Assembly (NCBI GenBank): GCA_035575035.1
Contig: DATLYH010000059.1
Coordinates: 1 to 25,715, forward strand
DNA from: DATLYH01 sp035575035
GTDB taxonomy: Bacteria; Planctomycetota; Planctomycetia; Gemmatales; Gemmataceae
Length of the DNA stretch: 25,715 bases
Direction of reading: 5' to 3'
Below are positions 1-7,747 of this stretch, in pieces. A program made the position numbers and the translations under genes. Below the pieces are notes generated by a model that was not told where the DNA came from, made no database searches, and was given only the letters and a program-made list of their open reading frames with translations. Position 1 is the first letter of the stretch, and every line of letters begins with the position of its first letter.

Positions 1-46
1 GGATGAAGGGAGTCACTCTCAGGGGCCGGCACCCCTTTCAAGTTGA

Positions 47-139
47 CCGGCCGGCTCACCCCGGCCGCTCGCCCGCACCGGCCGGCTCACCCCGGCCGCT
101 CGCCCGCACCGGCCGGCTCACCCCGGCCGCTCGCCCGCA
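47..139. repeat. Three perfect 31-bp tandem repeats (array A)
   Basis: Three back-to-back identical copies lie at 47-77, 78-108 and 109-139. Each begins CCGGCCGGCTCACCCC and ends GCTCGCCCGCA. There are no spacers, so this is a minisatellite and not a CRISPR array. The unit is very GC-rich. Just upstream, a small hairpin (AGGGG at 21-25 pairing with CCCCT at 32-36, then TTC) could end a gene to the left, but it is weak. The open frames across the array are low-complexity and not believable genes. The period equals that of the array at 1651-1794, although the sequences differ. Confidence 0.93.
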
Positions 140-174
140 AGGTAGCGCCTCTAAAGTTATCGCTTTTCCAATTT

Positions 175-201
175 TTGCAGAGCTTTTCCTGCCCCTACAA
201 T
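175..201 (+). promoter_or_regulatory. Candidate sigma70-type promoter of the Ser/Thr kinase
   Basis: An AT-rich island (about 150-206) stands out in otherwise GC-rich DNA. It holds TTGCAG (175-180) and TACAAT (196-201), separated by 15 bp; a slightly shifted TTTGCA gives 16 bp. An alternative -10 is TATAGA at 201-206. Either would give a leader of about 75-80 nt before the kinase start. The spacing is shorter than ideal, so this is only a candidate. Confidence 0.4.
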
Positions 202-286
202 ATAGAATTGGACGGGACAGAGCAACGGGCGACATGCGGCCCCCCCTGAGGGTGCGCATGTCCGAGGCACCGCGGAGACCCCGGTG

Positions 287-1624
287 ATGGCACTGGATAC
301 CTCCAAGCCGACCTTGCAGAGCATCGGCAACTATGACCTCCTTGAGAAGATCGCCGAGGGGGGCATGGGGGCCATTTACAAGGGCCGTCACCGCGAGACC
401 GGGCAGATCGTCGCTATCAAGATCATGCCGCCGCACATGGCGGGCAATGCCGTCCTGCTGAAGCGCTTCGAACAGGAATTCCGGGCCGCCAGCCGGCTCG
501 ACCACCCCAACATCGTCCGCGCTCTGGACTACGGCGATACCGGTACTACGCCCTACCTGGTCATGGAGTTCGTCGAAGGGGAGTCGCTGGGCCAGAAAAT
601 CGAGCGCGAGGGGAGGCTGCCGGAAACCGAGGCCATCCGCCTGATCGCCCAGGTGGCCCAGGGACTGCACCGGGCCCACAAGTTGGGGCTGATCCACCGC
701 GACGTCAAGCCCGACAATATCCTGGTGACGCCCGACGGTCAGGCCAAGCTGGCCGACCTGGGGCTGGTCAAGGAGATCGATGCCGACCTTAACCTGACCC
801 GCACTGGCCGCGGTCTGGGCACGCCCCACTTCATGGCCCCCGAGCAGTTCCGCAACGCCAAGAACGCCGACGTCCGCTGCGACATTTACTCCCTGGGCGC
901 CACCCTGTACATGATGGTGACCGGCGAGCTCCCCTTCCGCTCCAACGGCCCGCTCGACGCCTGGATGAAGAAGATGCAGAACGAGTTGGTGCCGCCGCGG
1001 CAGATTGTGCCGACCCTGTCGGACCGGGTGGACTGGGCCATCCGCCGAGCGATGCACCGCGACCCGGAGATGCGGCCGGCGTCGTGCCGCGAGTTTGTCG
1101 AGGATCTGACCGGGCACAGCACCCGCAAGATTACCCCGCTCGGCGTCGAGAACGTGGCCCAGGACATCTGGTATCTAGTTTACCGCGACGACGAGGGGGA
1201 AACGCACACGGTCAAGGGGAGCACGGCGGCGATCCGGCGTTCGCTCAAGGAAGGGCTGCTGGGCGATGCGAGCAATGTCCGGGCCAGCCGCGGCAAGAGT
1301 GGTCCGTTCGAGCCGCTGCGGAGTTATCCGGAGTTCCGCGATCTGGTGGTGGCGCTGCCGCAGCCCAACCTGACTGCCGCCAGCACCCAGGTGGTGCCGA
1401 CCATTACCCCCGTCGGCGGCCTGGCCCCCCCGACCCGCAAGACGGTGGCGGCCCCGACGCAGCCGCAGCCGTCGGCGGTCGATACCCAAATGCCGCACAT
1501 CAACCTGGAGGGAGCGCCCTCGCGCCCGTCTTACCCCGAGTGGCTCAGGACTATCCTGCTCATCGTGCTGCTCTTCCTGGTGGCCGTGACCAGCGCCACG
1601 CTTGCCTTCGTGCTGCTGAAGTGA
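287..1624 (+). CDS. Membrane-anchored Ser/Thr protein kinase (Hanks type) with GYF-like tail
   Basis: This is a bacterial PknB-like kinase of 445 aa. The glycine loop EGGMG is at 24-28, the beta-3 lysine at K45 (VAIKIM), HRDVKPDN at 137-144, DLG in place of DFG at 157-159, and APE at 184-186. All catalytic residues are present, so it should be active. Residues about 295-355 (WYLVYRDDEG...) resemble the GYF_2/DUF4339 type of small domain common in planctomycetes; that match is by eye. A Pro/Thr-rich linker follows, and a single membrane helix fills 422-445 at the extreme C terminus, leaving the kinase in the cytoplasm. ATG 287 sits 9 nt after GGAG (274-277); GTG 284 is an alternative. The gene stands alone between the two 31-bp arrays, and its substrates are unknown. 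The downstream VWA and FHA-pseudokinase proteins are candidate partners by proximity only. Confidence 0.93.
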   Translation: MALDTSKPTLQSIGNYDLLEKIAEGGMGAIYKGRHRETGQIVAIKIMPPHMAGNAVLLKRFEQEFRAASRLDHPNIVRALDYGDTGTTPYLVMEFVEGESLGQKIEREGRLPETEAIRLIAQVAQGLHRAHKLGLIHRDVKPDNILVTPDGQAKLADLGLVKEIDADLNLTRTGRGLGTPHFMAPEQFRNAKNADVRCDIYSLGATLYMMVTGELPFRSNGPLDAWMKKMQNELVPPRQIVPTLSDRVDWAIRRAMHRDPEMRPASCREFVEDLTGHSTRKITPLGVENVAQDIWYLVYRDDEGETHTVKGSTAAIRRSLKEGLLGDASNVRASRGKSGPFEPLRSYPEFRDLVVALPQPNLTAASTQVVPTITPVGGLAPPTRKTVAAPTQPQPSAVDTQMPHINLEGAPSRPSYPEWLRTILLIVLLFLVAVTSATLAFVLLK

Positions 1625-1650
1625 TCTCTTTGCGCTGCGAGCAACACCCG

Positions 1651-1794
1651 CCCGGAGCGTTAGCGACGGGTATTGTCCGAGCCCGGAGCGTGAGCGACGG
1701 GTATTGTCCGAGCCCGGAGCGTTAGCGACGGGTATTGTCCGAGCCCGGAGCGTTAGCGACGGGTATTGTCCGAGCCCGGAGCGTTAGCGACGGG
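1651..1794. repeat. 31-bp tandem repeat, 4 full copies plus 20 bp (array B)
   Basis: The unit begins CCCGGAGCGTTAGCGACGGG and continues with an 11-bp tail ending GTCCGAG. Copies lie at 1651-1681, 1682-1712 (one T to G change), 1713-1743 and 1744-1774, and a 20-bp partial copy lies at 1775-1794. The array runs from 27 bp after the kinase stop to 6 bp from the 3' end of tRNA-Ser. Each unit has CCCG/CGGG ends that could form a short stem. No protein-coding sense is apparent. Short elements of this look are frequent in planctomycete intergenic DNA, as far as I recall, but I cannot check copy number here. Confidence 0.95.
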
Positions 1795-1799
1795 GACAG

Positions 1800-1890
1800 C
1801 GGAGAGGGCGGGATTCGAACCCGCGGTGGGGATTTGAGTCCCCACGCCGCTTTAGCAAAGCGGTGCTTTCGGCCACTCAGCCACCTCTCC
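1800..1890 (-). tRNA. tRNA-Ser (anticodon GCU)
   Basis: Read on the minus strand, the acceptor stem GGAGAGG (5' end at 1890) pairs with CCTCTCC, with discriminator G at 1800. The anticodon arm is CCGCT-TTGCTAA-AGCGG, giving anticodon GCT at 1854-1856, which decodes AGC/AGU. There is a long class II variable arm (GGGGA...TCCCC), and a T arm with GGTTCGAATCC. No CCA is encoded. The long variable arm and G discriminator fit serine. A TTGACT lies about 25-30 bp upstream, but no good -10 follows it, so I do not call a promoter. Confidence 0.97.
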
Positions 1891-2033
1891 AAACCACTGC
1901 TTAGCAACGGTATTGAGTCAATTCCGTGCTGGCCGCTACAACCCTCCACAACTGCACCGGGAAGGACAAGAGCCGGAGTGCCCGAACACCCCGGCCGAGG
2001 CCGCAACACCTCCCCCTCAAAGGAGCCATTGTT

Positions 2034-2230
2034 ATGCTCCAGCCCCATTCTACCGCTTCTGCCCCAGCGGGCAAGCCCGCCAAGCCCTATCCCGAGTTTC
2101 CCTTGACCGCTCATCCCAGCGGATTTCCGACGACCCGTTGAAGGCCGTCACCGACCATGTGCGGCAGTGGCTCTTCGCCGCGGCGGCCGCCAGCGAGCCT
2201 GGTCAGACAACTGATGAAAGGATAGACTGA
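2034..2230 (+). pseudogene. Remnant of a planctomycete tyrosine recombinase ('KPYPEFPL' family), internally deleted
   Basis: ATG 2034 follows AAAGGAG and opens a peptide with AGKPAKPYPEFPLTAHPSG. I recognise this as the N-terminal signature of a large planctomycete site-specific recombinase family, which normally continues with a KKIRGK/HYFG stretch. Here the frame ends at 2141. In another frame, from about 2115, the sequence reads RISDDPLKAVTDHVRQWLF and stops at 2230, which looks like the C-terminal tail of the same family. The whole catalytic core is therefore missing, and the two ends are joined out of frame. The remnant is non-functional. It lies 144 bp from tRNA-Ser, a class of gene often used as an integration target. 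Family identification rests on memory of the motif. Confidence 0.6.
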
Positions 2231-2257
2231 CCCCAACGAACGGGACGGTCGGCCGGT

Positions 2258-2494
2258 ATGCACACCGAGCAGCCAAGCGCCTCCGCTTCGGTCCCGGCAT
2301 CCTCGCGGGCCGGCATCCCCGCCGCGGTCGGCTACCGCCCCACCTGGCACCTTGCTCTGGGGCAACGGGACCGGGCCTTGGCCAATGGCTGGCACCTCGA
2401 CTGACTGACCTTGGACGAGAACGGTAGCACGCCGGTCTGCCTCGCCGAGTGGGACCCCCAGCCGGGCATGTATTACGCCAGTAGCAGTCAGTAG
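2258..2494 (+). pseudogene. Small unknown gene interrupted by an in-frame TGA
   Basis: ATG 2258 opens 48 codons (MHTEQPSASASVPASSRAG...) ending at TGA 2402-2404. The same frame continues with 29 sensible codons (LTLDENGSTPVCLAEWDPQP...) to TAG 2492-2494. The residue mix on both sides of the TGA (Trp, Asp, Glu and a balanced composition, unlike a GC-shadow frame) suggests one gene of about 78 codons that acquired a stop. There is no clear ribosome binding site. I do not recognise the family. It follows the recombinase remnant by 27 bp, so this stretch (1891-2566) appears to be decayed accessory DNA. Confidence 0.35.
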
Positions 2495-2553
2495 CCCGTA
2501 GTCCGTAGCAAAGATGGGCGAGCGCCTGACTACGGACTACAGACTACGGACTA
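2491..2553. repeat. Inverted repeat with 18-bp arms and a 12-bp direct repeat
   Basis: The arm GTAGCCCGTAGTCCGTAG (2491-2508) is complementary to 2530-2547 with 2 mismatches in 18; the inner 11 bp (2498-2508 / 2530-2540) pair perfectly around a 21-nt loop. The right side also contains the 12-bp direct repeat GACTACGGACTA at 2528-2539 and 2542-2553. There is no T-tract, so it is not a classical terminator. It ends 13 bp before the ATG of the VWA gene, so a transcript reading through it would carry a stable hairpin next to the start codon. Confidence 0.8.
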
Positions 2554-2566
2554 GGGCCTGACTAAC

Positions 2567-4048
2567 ATGCAAACCCGCCACCGTATCCCGAGCATCTTTA
2601 GCCTGTCGATGGTGGACGTGCTCTGCTGCGCGCTGGGGTGCGTCTTGCTGCTGTGGCTGCTGAACATGCGGGAAGCCCGCGACCGGGCCGCCGCGGCCAG
2701 CCAGGCCCACGAGCAGCTTGCCGCCATCCGACAGGAACTGCAATCGACCCAGGAAGAACTGACTGCCTCCCGGCAGCAGTTGCAATCGACCCAGGGCGAG
2801 TTGGCCGCCTCCCGGCAGCAATTGGCCGGCGCCCGGCAGGAACTGGAATCAGCCCGCGCCGAAGCCGCCCGCCTGCTGCGGACCATCACCGAGCTTGGCA
2901 CCGAACTGGACAAGAGCAAGCAGCAGGCCGCCGCCAATCGTCAGCGCTACCTCAGCGCCGAGGAAAAGGCTGCCGCCACCGCCGCCCTCCTGGGAAAGGT
3001 GCAGACCGAGCGCGACACCGCACGGGCCACGATCGCGGACCTGGAGAAGAAACTGGCGGCGGCGGGGCTGCGGGCACAAGACCTGGCCGGCCGGATCGGT
3101 GAGGCGGAGACGCGGATCAAACAACTTCAGGCGATGGCGGACCTGGTGCCCGGCCTGCGCGACGAGCTGAAGAGCTACCGCGACAAGCTCACCTCCGAGC
3201 AAGCCTTGGTCCAGTCGCTGGAGAAGACGATCAAGCAGCGGGTGCAAGAATTGACTGACCTGCGCAAGGAGCTGGACGAGCTGCGGGCGGTCCGGCGCGA
3301 CCTGGAGCAGGGGATTGCTGCACGCGACAAAGACCTGGCCCGGGCCAACGCAAACCTGATGGTGCTCCAGGGGGAAAAGAAGACGCTCCAGAGCGAGGTC
3401 AGCCGGGCACGGGCGGCCGCGGAGAACCGCTTCGCCGGCATCAGTCTCACCGGCCGGCGCGTCGTGTTCCTGATCGACAAGTCGGGGAGCATGGGATTGC
3501 TCGACCAGAACACCCCGGCCAAGGACAAATGGCCGGTGGTCGCTCAGACGGCGGCCCGGATCATGCGCAGCCTGCCCGAGTTGGAGAAATTCCAGGTGAT
3601 CGTCTTCTCAACCGACGCCTCCTACCTGCTCGGCCGGGACGGCCAGTGGATCGACTACGACCCCAAGACCAGCGCCGACCACGTGTTGCAGGCGCTGATT
3701 GCCACCGAGCCGAAGGGGGGCACCAATCTCTACGCCGCCTTTGATGCCGCCTTCCGCCTCCGCCCGCTCGGCCTGGACACGATTTATCTCCTCTCCGACG
3801 GCATCCCGGACCGCGGCGTCGGGCTGCCGCCCGGCGGCGACAACCTGCCGGCCGTCGAGCGCTCCGACATCCTGAGCAAGCACGTCCGCCGAACGCTCCG
3901 CGCCGACTGGAACCGTGAGCAGCCCGGTCAGCCGCGGGTGCGCATCAACTGCGTCGGCTTCTTCTTCGAAAGCCCTGACGTTGGCGCATTCCTCTGGGCG
4001 CTGGCCCGTGAGAACGACGGCAGCTTTGTCGGCATGAGCAAACCCTAA
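2567..4048 (+). CDS. Membrane-anchored coiled-coil protein with C-terminal von Willebrand A domain
   Basis: The product is 493 aa. The N terminus holds one hydrophobic segment (residues about 14-34, SLSMVDVLCCALGCVLLLWLL), with an arrangement like ExbD/TolR/MotB-type anchors. A very long Gln/Glu/Arg-rich coiled coil (about 38-285) follows, starting with near-repeats of QLQSTQ-ELAASRQ. The VWA domain fills about 295-493. Its MIDAS is complete: DKSGS at 304-308, T386 (GGTNLY) and D411 (LLSDG), so metal-dependent ligand binding is expected. The coiled coil and VWA domain should lie on one side of the membrane, probably the periplasm if it behaves like TolR. The start has only a weak ribosome binding site and lies just after an inverted repeat. 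The function is unknown; VWA proteins usually mediate protein-protein contacts. It converges with the FHA/pseudokinase gene (45-bp gap). Confidence 0.88.
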   Translation: MQTRHRIPSIFSLSMVDVLCCALGCVLLLWLLNMREARDRAAAASQAHEQLAAIRQELQSTQEELTASRQQLQSTQGELAASRQQLAGARQELESARAEAARLLRTITELGTELDKSKQQAAANRQRYLSAEEKAAATAALLGKVQTERDTARATIADLEKKLAAAGLRAQDLAGRIGEAETRIKQLQAMADLVPGLRDELKSYRDKLTSEQALVQSLEKTIKQRVQELTDLRKELDELRAVRRDLEQGIAARDKDLARANANLMVLQGEKKTLQSEVSRARAAAENRFAGISLTGRRVVFLIDKSGSMGLLDQNTPAKDKWPVVAQTAARIMRSLPELEKFQVIVFSTDASYLLGRDGQWIDYDPKTSADHVLQALIATEPKGGTNLYAAFDAAFRLRPLGLDTIYLLSDGIPDRGVGLPPGGDNLPAVERSDILSKHVRRTLRADWNREQPGQPRVRINCVGFFFESPDVGAFLWALARENDGSFVGMSKP

Positions 4049-4093
4049 GCGCCCGGCGAGCTTGCCTGCGATCCCCCGCCCAACGGAGCGCTC

Positions 4094-7000
4094 CTACGCC
4101 GACTGCCGCACTGCCCCATCCTTGCCGAGTTGCCCGCGCACCTGCCGCAGCAGCCGCTCCCACGCCGCGGGATTGGCCGGCAGGTCCGCACCCAGCCGCT
4201 CCAGGTCCTCCACCAGCTCGGCGGCGCTGGCGTACCGCCCTTCCTCCTCTGTCGTGAGGCGCCGCAACACGGCCTGGAGCGCTTCCGGTACCGGTTTCGC
4301 CTTGTTCTTGCGCGGCGAACCAAGCTCGAGCCAGCCGGCCGCGATCCGGCCCAGGGCGAGCAGGTCAGCGGCGGTCTCGCTGGACGGCGGCTCGCTGACG
4401 GGAGGCACAGCCAGCCAGGCGGGCTCGCCCACGCCGCACACCTTGACGATCCCTTCCACCGTCAGCACGAGATGGCTTGCGGTCAGCCGACCGTGGACCA
4501 GGCCCGCCTGGTGAGCTGCCCGCAGGCCGAGCGCTGCCTGACTCAGCAACCGATGCCAGACAGCCGGCACGGCGGCCGTCGCCGGCCAATCCGTGCTCGG
4601 CAGCCCGTCGAGCCATTCCAACAGCACCGCCGGTCGGCCGCCGATCTCCAGCACCTCCAGCACCGCGGCCAGGTGAGGATGAACCACCGCCGCCGCTGCC
4701 CCGAAACGTTGCCGGAACTCATCCGGGTGGACCGCGTCCTCAGCCTCGTCCTCGGTCAAATGGCGCAACAGCACCTCCCGGCCGCGCCGCGGGTCGAATA
4801 CCCGGTAGGCCGACTCCCGCGCATTCGCCCAGAGCCGATCAACCACCCGCACCGGCCCCATTACCAGCCCGTCCAGGTTGCCGGCCTCGATCAGCGCCAT
4901 CTGGTAAAGCGTCAGGCAGCCACTCGCCAGCAAAACCTGGCGCAGCGAACGGCGTTGCTTGCGGGCCTCGACCAGGAGGGCCGTCAGCGTCTCGGCATCA
5001 ACCAACTCCAGCGAGCGCAGCAGTTCGCCGAGCCGGCGGTCGCCTGGCTCGATATCATCCGTCAGCGACAGGATAGCGCGGTCGGCTGCCGGCTGCCTGT
5101 CGTCCTCGACGGCCGGGCTCGGCTCGTTCGTGGCGGACGAGGTTCCCGGGATGCCGGATAGCTCGCGCAGTTTGCGACGATACCACTGGCGCATGTCCTC
5201 CAGATGGCGGACCATCTCCTCCCGGCGGCTGGCAACCTGCCGCTGCTGCTCTTGCAGCTCCTCGGCCTGTTTCGCCAAGCGGGCGGAGGTGGCATCGACC
5301 TGGCGGACCTGCTCATCCACCTCGGCCTGGCGGCGCTCCAGCCGACTCTCGCCCCGGGCCAGCGACTGCTTCATCTCTGCGACCTGGCCTTGCCACTCGA
5401 TGAGTTGCTGGCGGAAGGCCGCGACGGCCAGCCGATGCTCGTCGCGGGCACGGTGCAAGCTCAGTTCCTGCTGTCGGACGCGCTCCGCCTCGGCCTGGAC
5501 CTGGGCTTGCAGGGCGTCGAGGTCATCGCGACTTTGGCGGACATAGGCGTGGAACTCGGCCAGGTGCTCGCGCAGCTGCTCGCGGGCCTGGGTCAGCCGG
5601 TCTGCCGCCTCGCCGGCCCTCAGCTCCAACTCGGTCAAGGCTCGCTCCAGCTCGGCCACTTCGGCGCGGAGCGATTCGTGCTCGGCCCGCGCCCGCGCTA
5701 TCTCCTCGGCCGCCGCTCGCCGCTCGGCCTCCATCCGGGTGCGCTGCTGCCAAAGGGTCTTGCGCTGCCGTCCCAGGGTCCGGCCCGCCTCCTTCAGGCG
5801 CTCGATCTGACGGGCCAGCGTCTCCTCACGCCGGACCAGGTCGGCGTCACGCGCCTCCAGCTCAGCGCGGCGCGTTTCCAGCTCCGCTCGACGGGCGGCC
5901 AGTTCCGCATGGTGCGCCTCCACCTCGGACTGGAAAGCAGCGGCCCGTGCCTCAAGGGCGGCTGCTTCTTCCTGCCGGCGCTGGGCCTCGTCGGCCTGGG
6001 CCTTGTGGCGGGCGTTTAGCTCCTCGGCCCGGCGGCGGAGCTGCTCCTGCAAAGAGGTCAGCGCCTGCTCGGCCTGGGAGAGGGCAGCCTCGCGCTCGCG
6101 GAGCGCCTCCCGGTCGGCGGTCAGGCGCTGCTGCTGTTCGAGGAGCTGTTCGGCGCGGGCCTGCATCAGGCTGGCCTGCTCGGCCTGTTCGGCGGCGGTG
6201 GCGGCCAGGGCCTGCTCGCGCTGCCGCAATTCCTCCTCTTGAGCGGCGAGCCGATCCTGCACCTGGCGAAGTTGGGCCACCGCCTGCTCCATGACCGCGT
6301 GCCGTTCCTCGAAGCGTCGGCGCAGGTCCTCGTGAAGCAGCCGCTCGCTCTCGGTCTCGCTGCGCAGCCGCTGCACCTCCTGGGCGCGGCGTTCCAACTC
6401 GGCTTCGGCAGCCTCCAGGCGCGCCCGCTGCTCGGTGAGTTGCTGGGCTTCCCGGTGCACCTCCTCGCGCATCCGCTCCAGCCGGGTCCGCAGCGCGGCC
6501 AGCATGGCCTGCTGTCCCTCCAAGGCGGCGGTGCGTTGGGCCAGCTGGGCGGCGGCCGTCTCATACTCGGCCTTCTGCTTCGCCAGCTGTTCCGCCTCCT
6601 CGTTGATCCGGTGGTGCCATTCGTCAAGCTGGGCTGCCTGCTCCTCCAACTCCCGGCCGTCGCGCTGGAGTTGCTCCAGCCGCTGCTCAAGCTCGGCGCT
6701 GCGGACAGCAACCTGGTGCTCTCGCTGCTCCAGGGCGGCCTGCGCGCGGTGGAGCTGGACGAGATCGGCCTGATACTGGACCTGGCTCTTCTCCAGGGCC
6801 TGGCGGTCCTCATCCAGTTTTTGTTCGCGGGCCTGGCACTCCGCTAGCCGGGCCTCGATCTCCTGCCGGCGCTGGTCGAGGCGCTGGTGCTCACGGGCCA
6901 TCTCCTCGGCCCGAACGTCCAACTCGGCGCGGCGGGCGGCATCCTCTTGCCGGCGGAGGGCCAACAGTTGGGCCTCGGCGTCGATTTCGCGCTTCCGCTC

Positions 7001-7621
7001 TTGCACCTTGCGGGCAGCGGTGCGGACGGCCTCGTGCAAGGCGGCCAGCCGGTCGCGGCGGGCCTGGTAGCGTTCGTGCAGTTGCTGGCGCAGGTCGGCC
7101 ATCTCGCGCCGTACCTCGGCGAGTTGCTGCCGCTGTCGTTCCAATTCTTCGCGCTCCTGCCGGAGCGCCCGCTCGCGCTGCTCCAGGTCGTTGCGGGCAG
7201 CGGCCGGCTCGTCCTCCTGCGGCCGGGCCGGCTGAGGGAGACGGATCAGAAGTTCGACGGGGCCAAGCGTCAGACGGTCGCCGTCGGCCAGGGTGGCGGT
7301 GGTGACCGGCCGGCCATTAAGAAGGAGCGGCTGGACAGGGGCGAGCTTGCGAAGGTGGACCCGGCCGGGATGGCGCGTGAGCAAGCAAAGGACGGGGGGC
7401 AGGTTGGTGCCGGGCAAGCGCAGATCGCAGCCCGGCACGCTCCCGATAAGGAAGTCGGGATCGGCCACCAGGTAGGTGGTTGGGCGGGCGGTGCCGTGCC
7501 GCAGCTCGATCTGCACGGCGGGCAGGGGATCGGCGGCGGCCACAGGGGCTGGCGTCCCTGGCGAAGGAGGAGACGATTGTGCCATGACGGCAATCCGCGC
7601 AGACTGGGTGGCTCCATCCAC
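4094..7621 (-). CDS. Giant FHA - coiled coil - pseudokinase protein
   Basis: The product is 1175 aa. Residues about 37-128 match the FHA fold (FLIGSVPGCDLRL ... LLLNGRPV ... LADGDRLTLG), but the usual Arg of IGR is Ser and the SxxH motif is absent, so phosphothreonine binding is doubtful. Residues about 140-845 are an almost uninterrupted Glu/Arg/Gln/Ala coiled coil. Residues about 870-1140 look like a protein kinase domain preceded by the 'LLASGCLTLYQ' linker seen in planctomycete kinases. The catalytic motifs are lost: the glycine loop is absent, the beta-3 Lys is Arg (EVLLRHL), HRDLKxxN is HGRLTASH (1043-1050), and DFG is CGVG. It is therefore predicted to be a scaffold and not an enzyme. 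No membrane segment is evident. ATG 7621 and ATG 7585 (MAQSS) are both possible starts and neither has a strong ribosome binding site. It lies 126 bp downstream of mutL on the same strand, which may be incidental. Confidence 0.87.
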   Translation of the reverse strand: MDGATQSARIAVMAQSSPPSPGTPAPVAAADPLPAVQIELRHGTARPTTYLVADPDFLIGSVPGCDLRLPGTNLPPVLCLLTRHPGRVHLRKLAPVQPLLLNGRPVTTATLADGDRLTLGPVELLIRLPQPARPQEDEPAAARNDLEQRERALRQEREELERQRQQLAEVRREMADLRQQLHERYQARRDRLAALHEAVRTAARKVQERKREIDAEAQLLALRRQEDAARRAELDVRAEEMAREHQRLDQRRQEIEARLAECQAREQKLDEDRQALEKSQVQYQADLVQLHRAQAALEQREHQVAVRSAELEQRLEQLQRDGRELEEQAAQLDEWHHRINEEAEQLAKQKAEYETAAAQLAQRTAALEGQQAMLAALRTRLERMREEVHREAQQLTEQRARLEAAEAELERRAQEVQRLRSETESERLLHEDLRRRFEERHAVMEQAVAQLRQVQDRLAAQEEELRQREQALAATAAEQAEQASLMQARAEQLLEQQQRLTADREALREREAALSQAEQALTSLQEQLRRRAEELNARHKAQADEAQRRQEEAAALEARAAAFQSEVEAHHAELAARRAELETRRAELEARDADLVRREETLARQIERLKEAGRTLGRQRKTLWQQRTRMEAERRAAAEEIARARAEHESLRAEVAELERALTELELRAGEAADRLTQAREQLREHLAEFHAYVRQSRDDLDALQAQVQAEAERVRQQELSLHRARDEHRLAVAAFRQQLIEWQGQVAEMKQSLARGESRLERRQAEVDEQVRQVDATSARLAKQAEELQEQQRQVASRREEMVRHLEDMRQWYRRKLRELSGIPGTSSATNEPSPAVEDDRQPAADRAILSLTDDIEPGDRRLGELLRSLELVDAETLTALLVEARKQRRSLRQVLLASGCLTLYQMALIEAGNLDGLVMGPVRVVDRLWANARESAYRVFDPRRGREVLLRHLTEDEAEDAVHPDEFRQRFGAAAAVVHPHLAAVLEVLEIGGRPAVLLEWLDGLPSTDWPATAAVPAVWHRLLSQAALGLRAAHQAGLVHGRLTASHLVLTVEGIVKVCGVGEPAWLAVPPVSEPPSSETAADLLALGRIAAGWLELGSPRKNKAKPVPEALQAVLRRLTTEEEGRYASAAELVEDLERLGADLPANPAAWERLLRQVRGQLGKDGAVRQSA

Positions 7622-7685
7622 CGGCGCCGCAGGCCCGACGGCGCCCAGCCGGCAATTGGACCCGATTTGGCGGTTTTTGGGAAGG

Positions 7686-7712
7686 CCGACTTGTCGGGCG
7701 GCGCGGCCGCCC
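7686..7712. repeat. Small overlapping hairpins between mutL and the FHA gene
   Basis: GGGCGGC (7696-7702) and GCCGCCC (7706-7712) form a 7-bp stem with a 3-nt loop. An overlapping CCGAC/GTCGG pair lies at 7686-7697. On the minus strand no T-run follows, so termination after mutL is possible but unproven. Confidence 0.4.
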
Positions 7713-7747
7713 TTAGCTCTCTGGGAAACGAAGCGAATGAGAACCGA

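Noticed and set aside
3..287. Open frame running through array A as a small gene
   Set aside because: The peptide is Pro/Arg/Ala-rich repeat translation, and the promoter of the kinase lies inside it.
47..1794. Repeat arrays as CRISPR
   Set aside because: Copies are directly adjacent with no unique spacers, and no cas genes are present.
7696..7712. Hairpin as a definite mutL terminator
   Set aside because: The stem is short and has no T-run on the transcript side; kept only as a structural note.
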